Position numbers and translations under genes: made by a program | The notes under the pieces: generated by a model | What the model was told of the DNA's origin: nothing | Databases searched by the model: none | The model's input: the letters and a program-made list of their open reading frames with translations, nothing else | Part shown: positions 45,988 through 58,500 of the stretch, piece after piece | Numbering within the stretch: position 1 is the first letter of the stretch | Layout of the letters: every line of letters begins with the position of its first letter | NCBI GenBank assembly: GCA_963662175.1 | Contig: OY759216.1 | Location: 34,365,087-34,429,086 of the forward strand | Direction: 5' to 3' | Length of the DNA stretch: 64,000 nucleotides | Source: Aradus depressus | Lineage: Eukaryota; Arthropoda; Insecta; Hemiptera; Aradidae

Positions 45988-46569
45988 CCGGTTTTGGTTG
46001 TAAATATAATCATTGTGAGGTGACATCAGCGAATTGCGTATTGTATTTGTTACAGTTACTATTTCTATTGCAAGAAAATGTTTTGTGCTTCATATCTTCA
46101 TTTAGAAAAGGGATTTCACCCTTAACTATATGTCTGAAAATTAATAGGACCTCTGAATCCCCATTTAAAATTTCATATATATATATAGCGCTACTGCCAC
46201 CATTGCTTCTACAGATTATGTATTACTCTGCACGTCAAATACTGCAAGCTCCTATAACGTTTTATTGATTGACCTCTGACGATGCCAAATGAAAACGTCT
46301 ACTACTGCCATCTGAATCCTCAAAGTGCAGCTTTCAGATTGTATGACTAGTATCGATTTTACTGAAAGTGCCGGAAAAACACTTGATCCTTTTTATGCGC
46401 AAACGATATTGGATTTTATTTATATCTAGTCTGCGCGCGAAAATATAAAAATAAAAGTTTGTAGCGATTTGATGTTATATAAGATGAAAAAAGAAATACA
46501 CAAATTATTTTCTTACAAAAAAAACTTAAAAGTGTACTTAAGTACTCCGAAGGCTAGATAGTTATTGTG

Positions 46570-46864
46570 GTTCATGTCCGGGCTTTAATTACGCGGTCGT
46601 ATCGTCTGCTATCAGACCACTCTTTTGTCGCTCTGGTGAACAAGACCCCGTCTCTACTATGGGAGTTCTAATTGTTGCCGCACTTTCAACGAGTACCTGA
46701 CATCGCACAGGCTCGAGACCATCGCTTAACATCCCATCCAAAGGAGGGGGTGATCAAGTTTTTGTACCTCCCAGATAAAAAAAAACCTAAGAGCTTCGAC
46801 CGTGTTTCGAACCCACGATCTTGAACTCAGTAGGTTAGCTCACTACCTCTGAGCTACCAGCGCC
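46570..46864 (-). mobile_element. SINE family B, intergenic
   Basis: Copy with a head on the minus strand (gtagctcagaggtagtgagc, then gtgggttcgaaacac) and a body with a deletion around the 'ttgcc' block. Diverged compared with the copy at 27987. Confidence 0.85.
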
Positions 46865-47847
46865 CTCACTTATTATTCATATAATAAGAACATCAATAAT
46901 AAAGGTGAAAAAGAAGGTAAAATATCCTGACATGGATAACCACTCAGAAATAACACGATAAAACCACCTTACTACTTAATTGTCGTTTAACACCAATGTG
47001 GACTATATAGGACCCTCGGTAGATACCTTAATGTTATATAGATAATCACCTGGACTTTTACTCAATAAATCCCCTATTTCATTACTATATGCATGTTCAT
47101 ATTACGTTAATTTCATCAATATAGATCAAGGAAAGTTGACAGTGAAACTTTTTTTTATGATAACATTACATTAGTTGCAACCTCGGTTGTACACCGAAAA
47201 CATAGATGTGAAATTGAAATTATATAATGGCTAAAATTGAAATTATTTAATGGCTATGTTTATGTTTTCTTTTCCGGCTAAAAACCTATCCAAATTGGTT
47301 CAGCCGTGCGGGATTCGGTTTATCAATGGAGACAAAGAAGAACATAATTAAAAACGTCGCTTTTTTTAAAGCTTATAACTTCGGCCCTAATTGATTGATT
47401 TTAGTCCAGAGGGTCGTTTTGTGATTTGTACGCGTATTTCTTGTCAGGCAAGAAAAGTCTCTTGTCCAGCGAGACAAACGAGAGGTCCGAAACTCCAATT
47501 CGTAAATTACTTCAAGTAAATAGAAGTGCTCACCTTTTTCAAGGAAACTCAATCGCGAAACACTGCTTTGTTTATAATTATGTTTTCCTCTCTTCGGAAT
47601 GAACCGAACTAGAGAGAAAGAAAGAGGGAATCGTTCAAAAACCAATACTTTCCGAACTTTCGTTTTAGAGAAAAATGTATTATTCCCCACCCGGAAACAA
47701 ATTGTGTGTACACTGTTAGTACTGGGGTGAATTCTCTCAAGAATTTATATTATTATAATGTATTCATACTGTATGTGCCTACATACATATTTAATTAAAT
47801 GACTCTATTATCACTACAATTACTTTTTATTAAAGTTAGTTGGTACT
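46865..47847. other. No gene seen; short direct repeat
   Basis: Contains two near-copies of 'aaattgaaattatataatgg' around 47213-47256. A stretch near 47290-47420 has wording common to interspersed repeats (ggttcagccgtgcgggattc). The minus-strand open frame 47373-47690 lies in this repeat-like sequence. Confidence 0.45.
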
Positions 47848-48073
47848 GTGATTCTTGCCCGGGCCTTAACTTCCAGGTCATATCGCATATTTCGTCATAT
47901 CAAGTTCTTTTGTTGCTCTGGTGAACATGAGCCCCCATTATGGGAGTCCTAAATTTGCCTACCCTAAATTTATCAACCTTGTGTAGCGGGTCTTGTACGA
48001 GTACCTGACTTTGTGCTGGCTCGGGACCATCGCTTAACGTTCCGTCCGATAGAGGGCATGCTCAAGGTTTTTT
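47848..48073 (-). mobile_element. SINE family B, head missing, diverged
   Basis: Body from gtgattcttgcccgggcc to gttccgtccgatagagggc. The tRNA-like head is absent. Confidence 0.75.
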
Positions 48074-49455
48074 TCCTCTATTTATTAAATAAGCAATGTT
48101 ATAGGAAGAGAAAATGTCTCAAATTAACAATGTAAATATTTTAAAGGCATTGATGTTTTTTATTCCCAAAAAAGATCTTTGGCGTCTTGTCCCCCCCCCC
48201 CTCATTTCTACAATGCTGAATGTAATTTTTCTAATGTACGTTTCATACTGCCTAAAGATTAAATGTAAAAATTTACTAAAGAAAATGTTTTAACGATAAT
48301 GCAATCATTTATTTATCTCTACAAGTATCAGTCGCGACTAGCGGGACTTTGCGAAAGGTTTAAAAGTTTTTTCGATTGTAATTTCAAGAAAAACTATTAT
48401 TTCATACAACTACATGTGTAGATATTTTTTTCAACGTATCATTTGGTGTGTAACATTCATGTAAACAATTCTTAAGGAGTTTATTGCTTCTTTCCCTGAA
48501 TAACAGACTGGTGGATTTTTCAAAAGTAAATGTCCTTGATACAATCTATTTGAAGTTTTTTTAAACTACATTTGAGATGAATATACATTTCAGAATGATC
48601 TGAAATATTATATGTTTACCTTCTATTACTTAGTTAAGATAATTTCGATACTATAATTTATATCAGTTATATCAATAATAAGTACTTATAATTCTTAAGT
48701 TATGTTTTTGTCAATACCTGTATGTATCTAAATTGAATACATATATTTTATTATTAGCCCACTGATAACTAGATTTTTTTTCTTTTTCATTTATAATGTT
48801 TTTTCATAAAAATAAGAATTTGATAATCAAGCAATATACATTTTCTGATTATACTAAATAAACAGCTGTTCCAGCTTATGTAAATGACAACGTTGGCTAG
48901 ACTGATTCGGTAGTCTTGCGATAGGTGATGCTCTTTCTTAAAGATGGTTTTATTATAGCACTTATATTCTAACTTTTTTTTTTCTTCTTTTACGTTATAG
49001 ATATAATAATATAAACTAGAATAATTGATCCTTATTTGTGCACATCATGTTGACAATGCGGTCGTGACATCGCCCTTCAGTAGACTAGTTGATTTGTTTT
49101 ATACTGGATGTAAAGAGGGGGAGGTTTTGGTAAACATTTTTATTAACATTATATTCCGCAGTATAATTGTATTGATTTTAAATTATTTTACTGTTGTAAG
49201 AGTTGCACGTAACTTCTAAAAATTATTTTACTGTGTATCATTCATGTAATGTGATTTTAATTTCCTTATCAGTTATTTATTTTTAATTTTTTTTTCGACT
49301 GAGTTTTGTACCTGATAATCATATTTATAATCTTACTATTCAATTTGTTGTAACATAATATGTAATGACAGAATATTGTTTACTTGATACACTTTTAGGG
49401 CAAGTGACTTGAGTTATTACGACGTAATTTTACACTATTAATGTTATTGCCAACA
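48074..49455. other. Intergenic region 5' of WNK; no gene seen
   Basis: AT-rich sequence with an 11-C run at 48191-48201. The WNK promoter or earlier non-coding exons would be expected here, but none can be defined. Confidence 0.4.
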
Positions 49456-49563
49456 GTCTAACCTTCACCTTGAAAAGTTGAAAGAGGATCAGATAAACAT
49501 CAATTCAGTGCCTGTTAAACATCGGGACACCCCGAAATCGGATGAAGAAGAGGACGGGATGCA

Positions 49564-52500
49564 ATGAGCAGTAGTCATCGTACTTTTCGACGGACTTGTA
49601 ATAATAACGTGACCAGTGTTGAAAAGTCTGGAAGTACGACAAGTTCTGGAGTGTTCAGTGATTGTGATGAATCTCGGTCTAGTTTTTCCTCTGTCGGATG
49701 TCGACTGACACTCCCGTCTATAAGTCCTAGAACAACCTACAATAGAACCAAATTTCCTAAAGAAATAATTAGTAGTAGGTAAGTAATACTTCAACTTATC
49801 GTATTTTTATGACTACAAGGTTGCATTTTTTGAGGGTTTTAAATATGCATAATAGACAAGGGCCCATATGCTTGTTTTATTTTCTTTAGTTGCATTATGT
49901 CTTGTCTGCCCTTGCAGAAAAAACAAGGATTTCCTCTAAGTGCTCTTCAGATTTTTCTCATATGATCTTGAGCACTGAACAAAAATCGAAGAGAACATTA
50001 TTTGTATGAAGTGAATTTAGATACAACTAACATGTTAGCTTGACGTGAGATCTACAAAAATAAGCCTTGTGATTAATCTCGATTTCCGGTGGTCAAATCG
50101 TAGTATTTATGTTAAGATTTTTATGTAAACATATCTGTGATAATTACATTAAGCCTAAGAATACATAGACTTCTGTACTCATTATGGAAATGTATCATTT
50201 TACTATGAGCAATTGTTTTCTCCGTTTGCTTTCTCCGGTATAAAGATGCAGATGTGCTACGTCTTACGTTCAATACACATTTTCACTACTTTGATGTTTT
50301 GCCTTATATAACGTTTTGTACGTTTAGCTAAACTTTTCTAAATTTGATTTTAAAGTGTATTTTACATATTAATGGTTATGTAACTTCGTATGTCAATAAC
50401 AGTGAGCGCTATTTGTCTTGAAATCATAGGCCTAATTCGCGCATTTATTTTAAGTTTTCAATAGAATATAGTTTTTCTCCTATAGTTATTATTGTTGAAT
50501 GAACAGTAATTACAAATTAGCTTTTTTCTTATGAATAAATTCATTTTTTTAAATTTAATTTTTGCACTATTCTCAGTTTGTTTTGTTTTGTTTAGTGTGT
50601 TTTCGTCTTCTCGAGAACCAACTCGTGCTGTTAAGACCCGTCCTCGCCCATCTCCAAAAACGGGAGCCACTTTTGGACAGTCTTCTTCTAAGGTGAGTAA
50701 TTTCTTTTATTCCAACCCAATCTACATCTTTTCTTCTCATTGCCTTTTTTTGTAACTGTTTGGGTTTTTTTTATCGTCCTGGAAGATGGGTGTGTGTTCA
50801 GAACTGAACAACCCTGTAGACAGCTTACTGAAGGATCGTTCTAAATCAATATGTCAGTCCATGTTTAGAAACGAACTGCAATTACTTGATGTTTGGAGTA
50901 ATAGCTAAGGGGAGGTAATCCAGTCATAACGGATACCAGTTCATAATATTTTCTTCTATTGTTAGAAAAGGGTGGCTACTTTTAGTCAGCCGAATTATCA
51001 GCCTTCCTGGAGAACATAAGGAGAATAAGCCTAATAAATGTTGTCTCTGAGTGAATGACCGATTACCGGTCTGCCGTTCAGTTCTGAACGTTTACTAACT
51101 AGTTTTTCCATAAGTATTGTTTGCATAATGAGAGAGGCTAGTATAAATAATTTACACTTTATATTCTTCTTTTAAATATATTCCTAGTTCCAATTCGTGT
51201 ATTTAGTAAATTTTAATGATTAATTTTCACCTACTTTTACTAGTAAGCCTAATGTTCACATATTGATATAAATCTGTGATCGACTAATCGAATGATTATT
51301 CGCGAATACCTTTTCGAATACAAAAGTATTCGCGAATATTATTTGTCAATGTATTCGTGGTCCACAAATACAAATGTATTTGTGACTACGAATGCAATTA
51401 CGAATATATTTGCAAATAGTATTTGTCGGTCCTGGACCCTAGGGATTTCTAAAGTGGCATCCATTTGTGGTGGGCATCCCATGTAAGGCATTGCTAGAGG
51501 AATTTTATAGCGTCAGACTTAACATTCTCTTAAGGACTTCTAAGTTTAGAAATTCGAACATATGAAAACATAATAATTAGAACAATCTTCTTTTTGAAAT
51601 ATTGTCTATTCTACAAAACATTTAGTGAATATATTATCGGTGTTGGCATTCACCATCTTCAGGTGTAGTTATAAACTAATTCAATTTGCTAAGTGTGAAC
51701 CATTCTTATTTATCTGGTATGGAACGTGGTTGGAATTATAACCTGGAAATCGTGGCCTAACAGTTAGGAATTTGTTTAGTCTGAAAGATTTTCTCTCCCG
51801 TCTTATAATAGTGGTAAAACTAAAATTATTAGATTCTAAAAAAAAATAATTCATGTGTGATATTCGTGAAATGAATGTACATTTAACTAAATGATTTCTG
51901 ATAACATGAGAATATTAGTAAAATTAAGCCTCTGATTGTAATTGTATCAATATTATCATCTCATATATCTCTCAAGTTAAATCGGCACTAATTCATCTAA
52001 AAAATTCGTATATCGTATTCGTTAGTTTAAACAACGTTTTAAAAATAGATAAAACATTATTTTCCTGACCGCACGCGGGCCACGAACCGCTGATTGCCGA
52101 TCTCTTGACTAGAAGAACGAATATAATAATTCCGCTACATAATAAGTTAGATACTTATCTTTTATCTGCATAATGGTATCTGTATAAAGTCAAAATATCG
52201 GTATGGAGAATCATTGTAGTCCGTGTAGTAATTACCGACGATGAAATATTTCAGTAGGAACTGGTATAATTTAAGTCATTTCTAACAGTATAAGGTATTA
52301 GTTATTGTTCTGCTGATTCAGTGAGATTAGCCAGAAAGTCCTTGTTCGATACTCAGATGATATTCATTTAAGTATAAGGCAATAGTTAATGAATGTTCTC
52401 ATGCTAAATATTGTGTCGATAAATTCATTACATCAGGGGTTATTTGGGACCCTTTCCCTGAACCCTACCCATTTCCTTCGACCGATATCGCTGAAATTTA

Positions 52501-55500
52501 ACAGGTTTTGTTCTCTTGGGGTTTTGACTTTATATGAAATTTCATGTCGAAACATTCATTACATTGGCAGTTGTTCTGATTAAGAATTGTGTGCCCCCTC
52601 TGATCCCTTTTCCCTTCGATCGATTCTGCTGAAAATTAATATGTGTTGTCCGTATGAGTTTTTGAATTTACATATGAAATTCTGTGTCGATATATTCATT
52701 ACAACGGCAGTTATTAGAGTTTTTGAGTTAAGCCTTTCTCTTATACTCCCCTTTCTTTTGTCTGATTTGACTGAAAATCGAGAGGTATCTTTATGAGGTT
52801 CTGGATTTACATATAACATTTCGTGTCGATAGATTCATTATGATGATACAGGCGTTATCGTGTTCACAGCCAGACATAATTTTTTTTTCATTTTTGGAAT
52901 CTCCATATTTTAGGAAATATATATTTTTTAAGTTTTAATTGGCCATGAAATCCGATGTCTGCCTAATGTGCAATTGTAAGACCAATTCTTTTTTGAAAAA
53001 TAATTAAAATAATCGGGTAATGTTAATACTCTCGATGCGGCGTTTACTGAAATATAGACTACATTTTAGAGTAAAAGTAAATTTTGAAAATACGACGTAT
53101 GTATAAAATATGTTTTAAAAATACGATACAAGTGGTTTTTAGTTTTTAGGTTTTGTTGATAGTTCACTAAACGCCCACATGGTATCCAGTTATCAAGGTT
53201 GCCAATTAAACCTATTAACCTTATTTGACTAAGGATTTGCCATTAAGTTAATGTATTATTCTTGATGATTGTTGAGTGGATGATTATTATTAAACCTGAG
53301 TTACACTTGGGTGGCCCATCCTGTCCAGTCGTTTTATCAACTGTGTCAATGTGGACTTTCCGTTGTTCTGTTTGCTCATTGAATATATTAAAGGTATGAT
53401 ACATTTTTTTCGGATTTCTGTAATAGTAACAAGATGTGACTGCTCCGACTGAAGGGCGAATTGAGAAAGCAGTTGGCTTCAATGTAGAGTAGAGCTACCT
53501 TATATAGGATACTGCTGCCCCACCTCTTCCTGTCTTCACTTCTTTCTGACACTTTCCCGTACAGATTACAACTCACTAGAAATACACGAGTCAACCAATA
53601 TATTTTATACAGCAACAGAACATTTTGGCCTTGTGATAGCATTGGAAACTATCGCTACTAGTGAAAATTGAGCCAGCCTGAATATCTTTTAAAATAACCT
53701 ATCCGTCCAATATATATTTTTATGTCATTTTTCTTTTCATAAAATCTAGTTTTAGCATTTGAAAAGAAAAAAAAGGTCGTTGGTGTAACCGGCAATGTAT
53801 GTGTTTTCGCTGCTTCTCCAAAACCAGTCGACAGTTTTATCTAAAAATCAATAGAAGAGTAACAATGGGGCTTCTGAATCCTCATACTAAATACAGTGTC
53901 GATACATTCATTACATCGGCAGTTATTTAGGTTTTCTGAGTCAGACCCCCTCCTCTGACCCTCTTCCCATTTGCCGATTTCGTGGAAAATTATTAGTTGC
54001 CGTCCTTATGGGGTATTGAAATTAAATATGAAATTTCATGTCGATATATTCATTATCATAGGAAGTTATGGGGTTTTTGAGTTGATCCCCCCATATTGTT
54101 CAACTGATTCTTCTTAAACTACTTCAGTACATAAGGTACTAAACAACGACCTACACCTCAGCTAGTATTTGCCGGGCAGCGGCTCATTTTATGTTTTGCG
54201 CCCCCCCTCCCCTTCGTTCACTCTCCCTCCCGTTCATAATTTGGAGATGTCACATAGACTGAGCTGGACTTAAAATGAATTTCATGAAAATGAGATCAAC
54301 CGTCTAGGGATCATGGAAACTGGGCCTCCCTATAACCCTCTCCTGTTTTTGTTCTTTTCCCATCATTCTTGGGTTTGCAAAAAGCTCCATGCCGAATTTC
54401 AAACTTCTAGGTCACCGGGATCTAAAAAAAAAGATTTAATATTATGTTTGTTAGTTATTATGACTCATGTCCAGGCTTTAACATCGAGGTCATATCGCCT
54501 ACAGCGCTCTTTCGTCACTGGCGGACATGAGCCCGACTCTACTATGGGAGTCCTAAATTTTGCCTTCTCTAAGTTTTATCTTTGACGAGTATCTGATATC
54601 GTACAGGCTCGGGACCATTGGTTAACGTCCCATCCGAAAGACGGCGTGCTACCTCCCAGATAAAATAAACTAGGGGCCTCCCCAATATTATTTTTTATAT
54701 TTAGAGACATTTAACTTCGTATTTGTACTCATTCATTTAAAACATCTGTTTACCCAATCAAGTGATATTACACCATTAAACGCTGTCAATTTATTTATTT
54801 ATTTTTTTAAAGAATATTAACATTTTTTAATATATTGAAAAATAGATACCTATAAAATATTTTCTCTTAAGTTAACCTGTTTTTACTATGTACTTTTTGT
54901 ACAGTAATTGTATTTTCAAAAAAATTCCAATTATGTTTCTGTAAAATTATAATTTAAAAAATTGTATTTTCCCAATTTTTGTTCGTTTCAAGTTTATTGA
55001 ATTTTATTAATTTGTGTAATGGATATACTTGAAACCAAATTTATTTAACGATATTGCTGTAATAGAGGTGTCGTGTAGTCAGTAATGGTTGTTAAAAATA
55101 TTAACAGTGGATTTCCTTGAATTATCTGCTCTTCAGGATTAAGTAACGTACGTATTTATGTGGTAGCCTATGCAGTTTCTCAGACAGAAATAATTTTTGA
55201 TTTTTTAATTTTTGGTATCAGGGTGTTGGAAAACATGAAATTCCGCTGAAACTAATCATATAATTTTAGACCAATTCCATAACTTACCCTATACTTACGA
55301 AGGAAAAAGTGGCAGTCTAGATTTGGGGAGTGAGCAAGTGGGACTTTTTTGAAAAATAAAATAAAATTTAAAAATATTTTGTTGAGTTGATTCTCCAGAC
55401 TACCAGATGTTTCAAAACGCCTTGAAATGGTTCGCATTTTGGTGAGCTCCTGCCGAATCAGACAGGGGAAGTACAGGAGACTCGGTTTTTATTTGTTGAG

Positions 55501-58500
55501 TACGTCATTTCCCATGTATATTCTCATATTTCGTTTTATCAGTTAGATTATTCCGTATATCGTGACAATTCCTAAGAAATTCTCAAGTCAGATCAGTTTT
55601 ACATTCAGAGGGGTTTCCGGAATAGGATTTATTGAAGTAAATTTCTGATAAATTATTCCTCACAATCTGTAAATATGTATTTACTATTTAAATTGTTATT
55701 GATCGATTTTTGTAGTCATTTTGGGCTTGATTTCCTTACCTTCTCCAGCTAGGCCTTAAAGAGGTTCTATGCATGTGGTAAACATGCGCGTTTCTTTAAT
55801 TCACAATAACGGCATATTTTCTATAATTTAAATTATTACATTATAATAAAGATGACTGAGAGTCTCGGGATTTGTGCTTGGGCTTTCACACAAAGCGGCC
55901 GCGTTGACCACTTGTTCAAGAGGAAGCTTACAGTTTTGGCTTTTTAAAAATGTTTGTAGTGTTGTGTGTGTGTTCAACATTTTTTTTTCGTTTGTTCTCT
56001 TTTTATTTTCATTTTTTATTACTGCTGTCGTAGAAACTATAGTTATTTTTTTCTGTTCGTAACTGTAGGTCAGTCTCATTGAACTCGCCCCATTTCTAAC
56101 TGCCCGAAATGGATTTGAACAATATCGTCTCTGTACCGAATTAATTTCCTCTGCGATCTCAGGAAATTAGATGAATTATGTCCTTAGTAACGGTTAGTTT
56201 TTTTATTATATATTTATTTTTGATTAATGTTTGGTTTGATCCATCCCAATTGCATGACTTCAATCGTATTAACCTAATTCTGTAGGTATTCATTGATTTG
56301 TTGTTTTTAATAATTTTATTTATTTTGCGAAAAACAATATTTAAAAATAATAAAATAATAACATATAATATTTAAAAATTGGAACTTGACATTTTGGTCA
56401 AAATTGTTACTCATCTTTTTTCTTGTATACTTTCCTGGGGATGTTTAAAGTTAATTTCGTTGTTGGAAAGCGCTTGAGCAGACTAACTCGTACCAACTTA
56501 AGAGACCTAATCAGATTTTGATCATAATTTGCTTTGAATTTTAAAGTCAATTTGATAGAAATTAATTATCTAAAACCGGAAATATTTGTATTTTTTACTT
56601 TATTATTTATATTTATTTCTTATACCATAGTATAAAAGGAAACTTTGTTGAAAAAATCTGGGATTTCGGTTTTTTAAGGAAAGTTTTTCTAATTTGAAAA
56701 ATGCTTATAACTTTAAATTGCATGAAAAATTAAAATATATCTTCTACGGGAAATAACGTTTTCCGAAGTTCTTCGAGTTTTTCAAGGCTTCAAATAACTT
56801 CATGTATTAGGAAAGTTTAGCAATCAAGACCGTCAAAGTCTGTTTTTTTTTGTAACGATTTTTTCTGCGTTGAATCGAAAAGAAAACACTTATAAAATTT
56901 GGGTTTTCGCATAAAACGGTTCGGAAAACCGGTATATTATGGCAGTTTATGAAAATAGTACTAATTTCATATGTGATAATACGATGTTGTGAGACGAGTT
57001 TTTTTATAGATATATATAAAAGACGTTGTCTTCCCACTGTTTTATTTTCGATCAGAACCGACTCCCAACGTAGCTGCGTCAGTGTAGCACGTCATCAGTA
57101 TGGATTCGAAAGGGTTTTGGCCAATGACCACTAATTGCGACGCAGGTGCGTTGAAAGCAGAACCTGATCGGAAATAAAACGTCTTCTATTTCTATGGAAC
57201 TAATTGGTTCCTATGACACTCTGCCAATGTTATGCGGTTGTGAACTGATCAGGTTATTAACGGTACCTCAGTATCATTCAAAAATGTTCGTTTATTTATG
57301 AAGTTGGAAAAATACCTGTAAAATGTATCTTCTTTTTTTTTAGTTATTCCAATTTATAATTATTATTATGCTTATTGATAAATTGAAATTATTTAATGTG
57401 CTATACATCAAGAAGAAATATATTTTGGAAGAAATGTCAGCCTGTGATTAGTTTTTAGGAACTCAGCTATATTTGCTGTTTTCCAAGTTCTTAGATCTTG
57501 AATTTCAATCTAGTATTTAGAAGTTTGTGTGTGTGTTTTTGACTTTGGGAGTATTTTTCCTTTTCTGTAACTGCGCAGCTTATATTATTAGTGTTATCCA
57601 CAATTTACAATGTTTTGTGCGATTTAATATAGTGGTAGTCCTTGTATAATTTTTTTTTTTTTTTGTGGGGTTTCGTAAATCAAAAAATTTTTTTTTTTTC
57701 GTTTCATTCTCATCTGTTTTTTGAAGCTTCTCATTTACAAATATACACAATTGCATTAAATTCAATTTGCTGGCTCAATGGCACTGTTGCATGCAGTCAA
57801 ATGACAGGAAAAATACGAATAATTCAAGAAAAAAGTTTTGATTGATACATCTGAAAAATATATTTATATTGTTCAAAATACGAGTCAATACATAAATTAT
57901 AAATTGTATCCCTGAACAGTTTTTTAATTAGTAAAACAGGCCATATGACGACTTACGAAACCCACACACTTACCCTCAGTACCTTTTCCATTTATTTAAT
58001 TTTTATGGTGATACATATTTTTTATTGTTTATTTCTGACAGATGTTTGTTACTGTTCTGATGGCTGTCTCTGTCTATTTGAACATTTCTTCCCTCCTCTA
58101 ATGTTTAGTAGTAAAACTATGATTATATTCTTCAATTTGTTTCTTCTTGGCGTCTTCACATTTCTGTCTCGGTTGGCAAATCATGTATGTAATTTATTAT
58201 ACTAATTGCATAGTTGTATACTATAATACTATCACTTTACAAGTGTAAATATATATGTATATTTTTTTTTTAATTTACCTGTAGTGGTTTTTTGGACATT
58301 GATATTTTTTGTTTGCACATTTAACGGAAGTTTTTGATGATTTTCACGCAATTAATTATTTGTGTACATATTTCATGAAAGTTGTTCATGTTCCCCTATT
58401 TTTTTTTAAGTTTTCTATTTTCGCCTTTATTTTGTTCACTTTTTATTTATTTTATCTTTTAAAGAGGTATCACATTTTTGAATTAAGTAGGAATTTAACA

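Noticed and set aside
47373..47690. 105-codon minus-strand frame
   Set aside because: It lies in repeat-like sequence and has no start context or domain.
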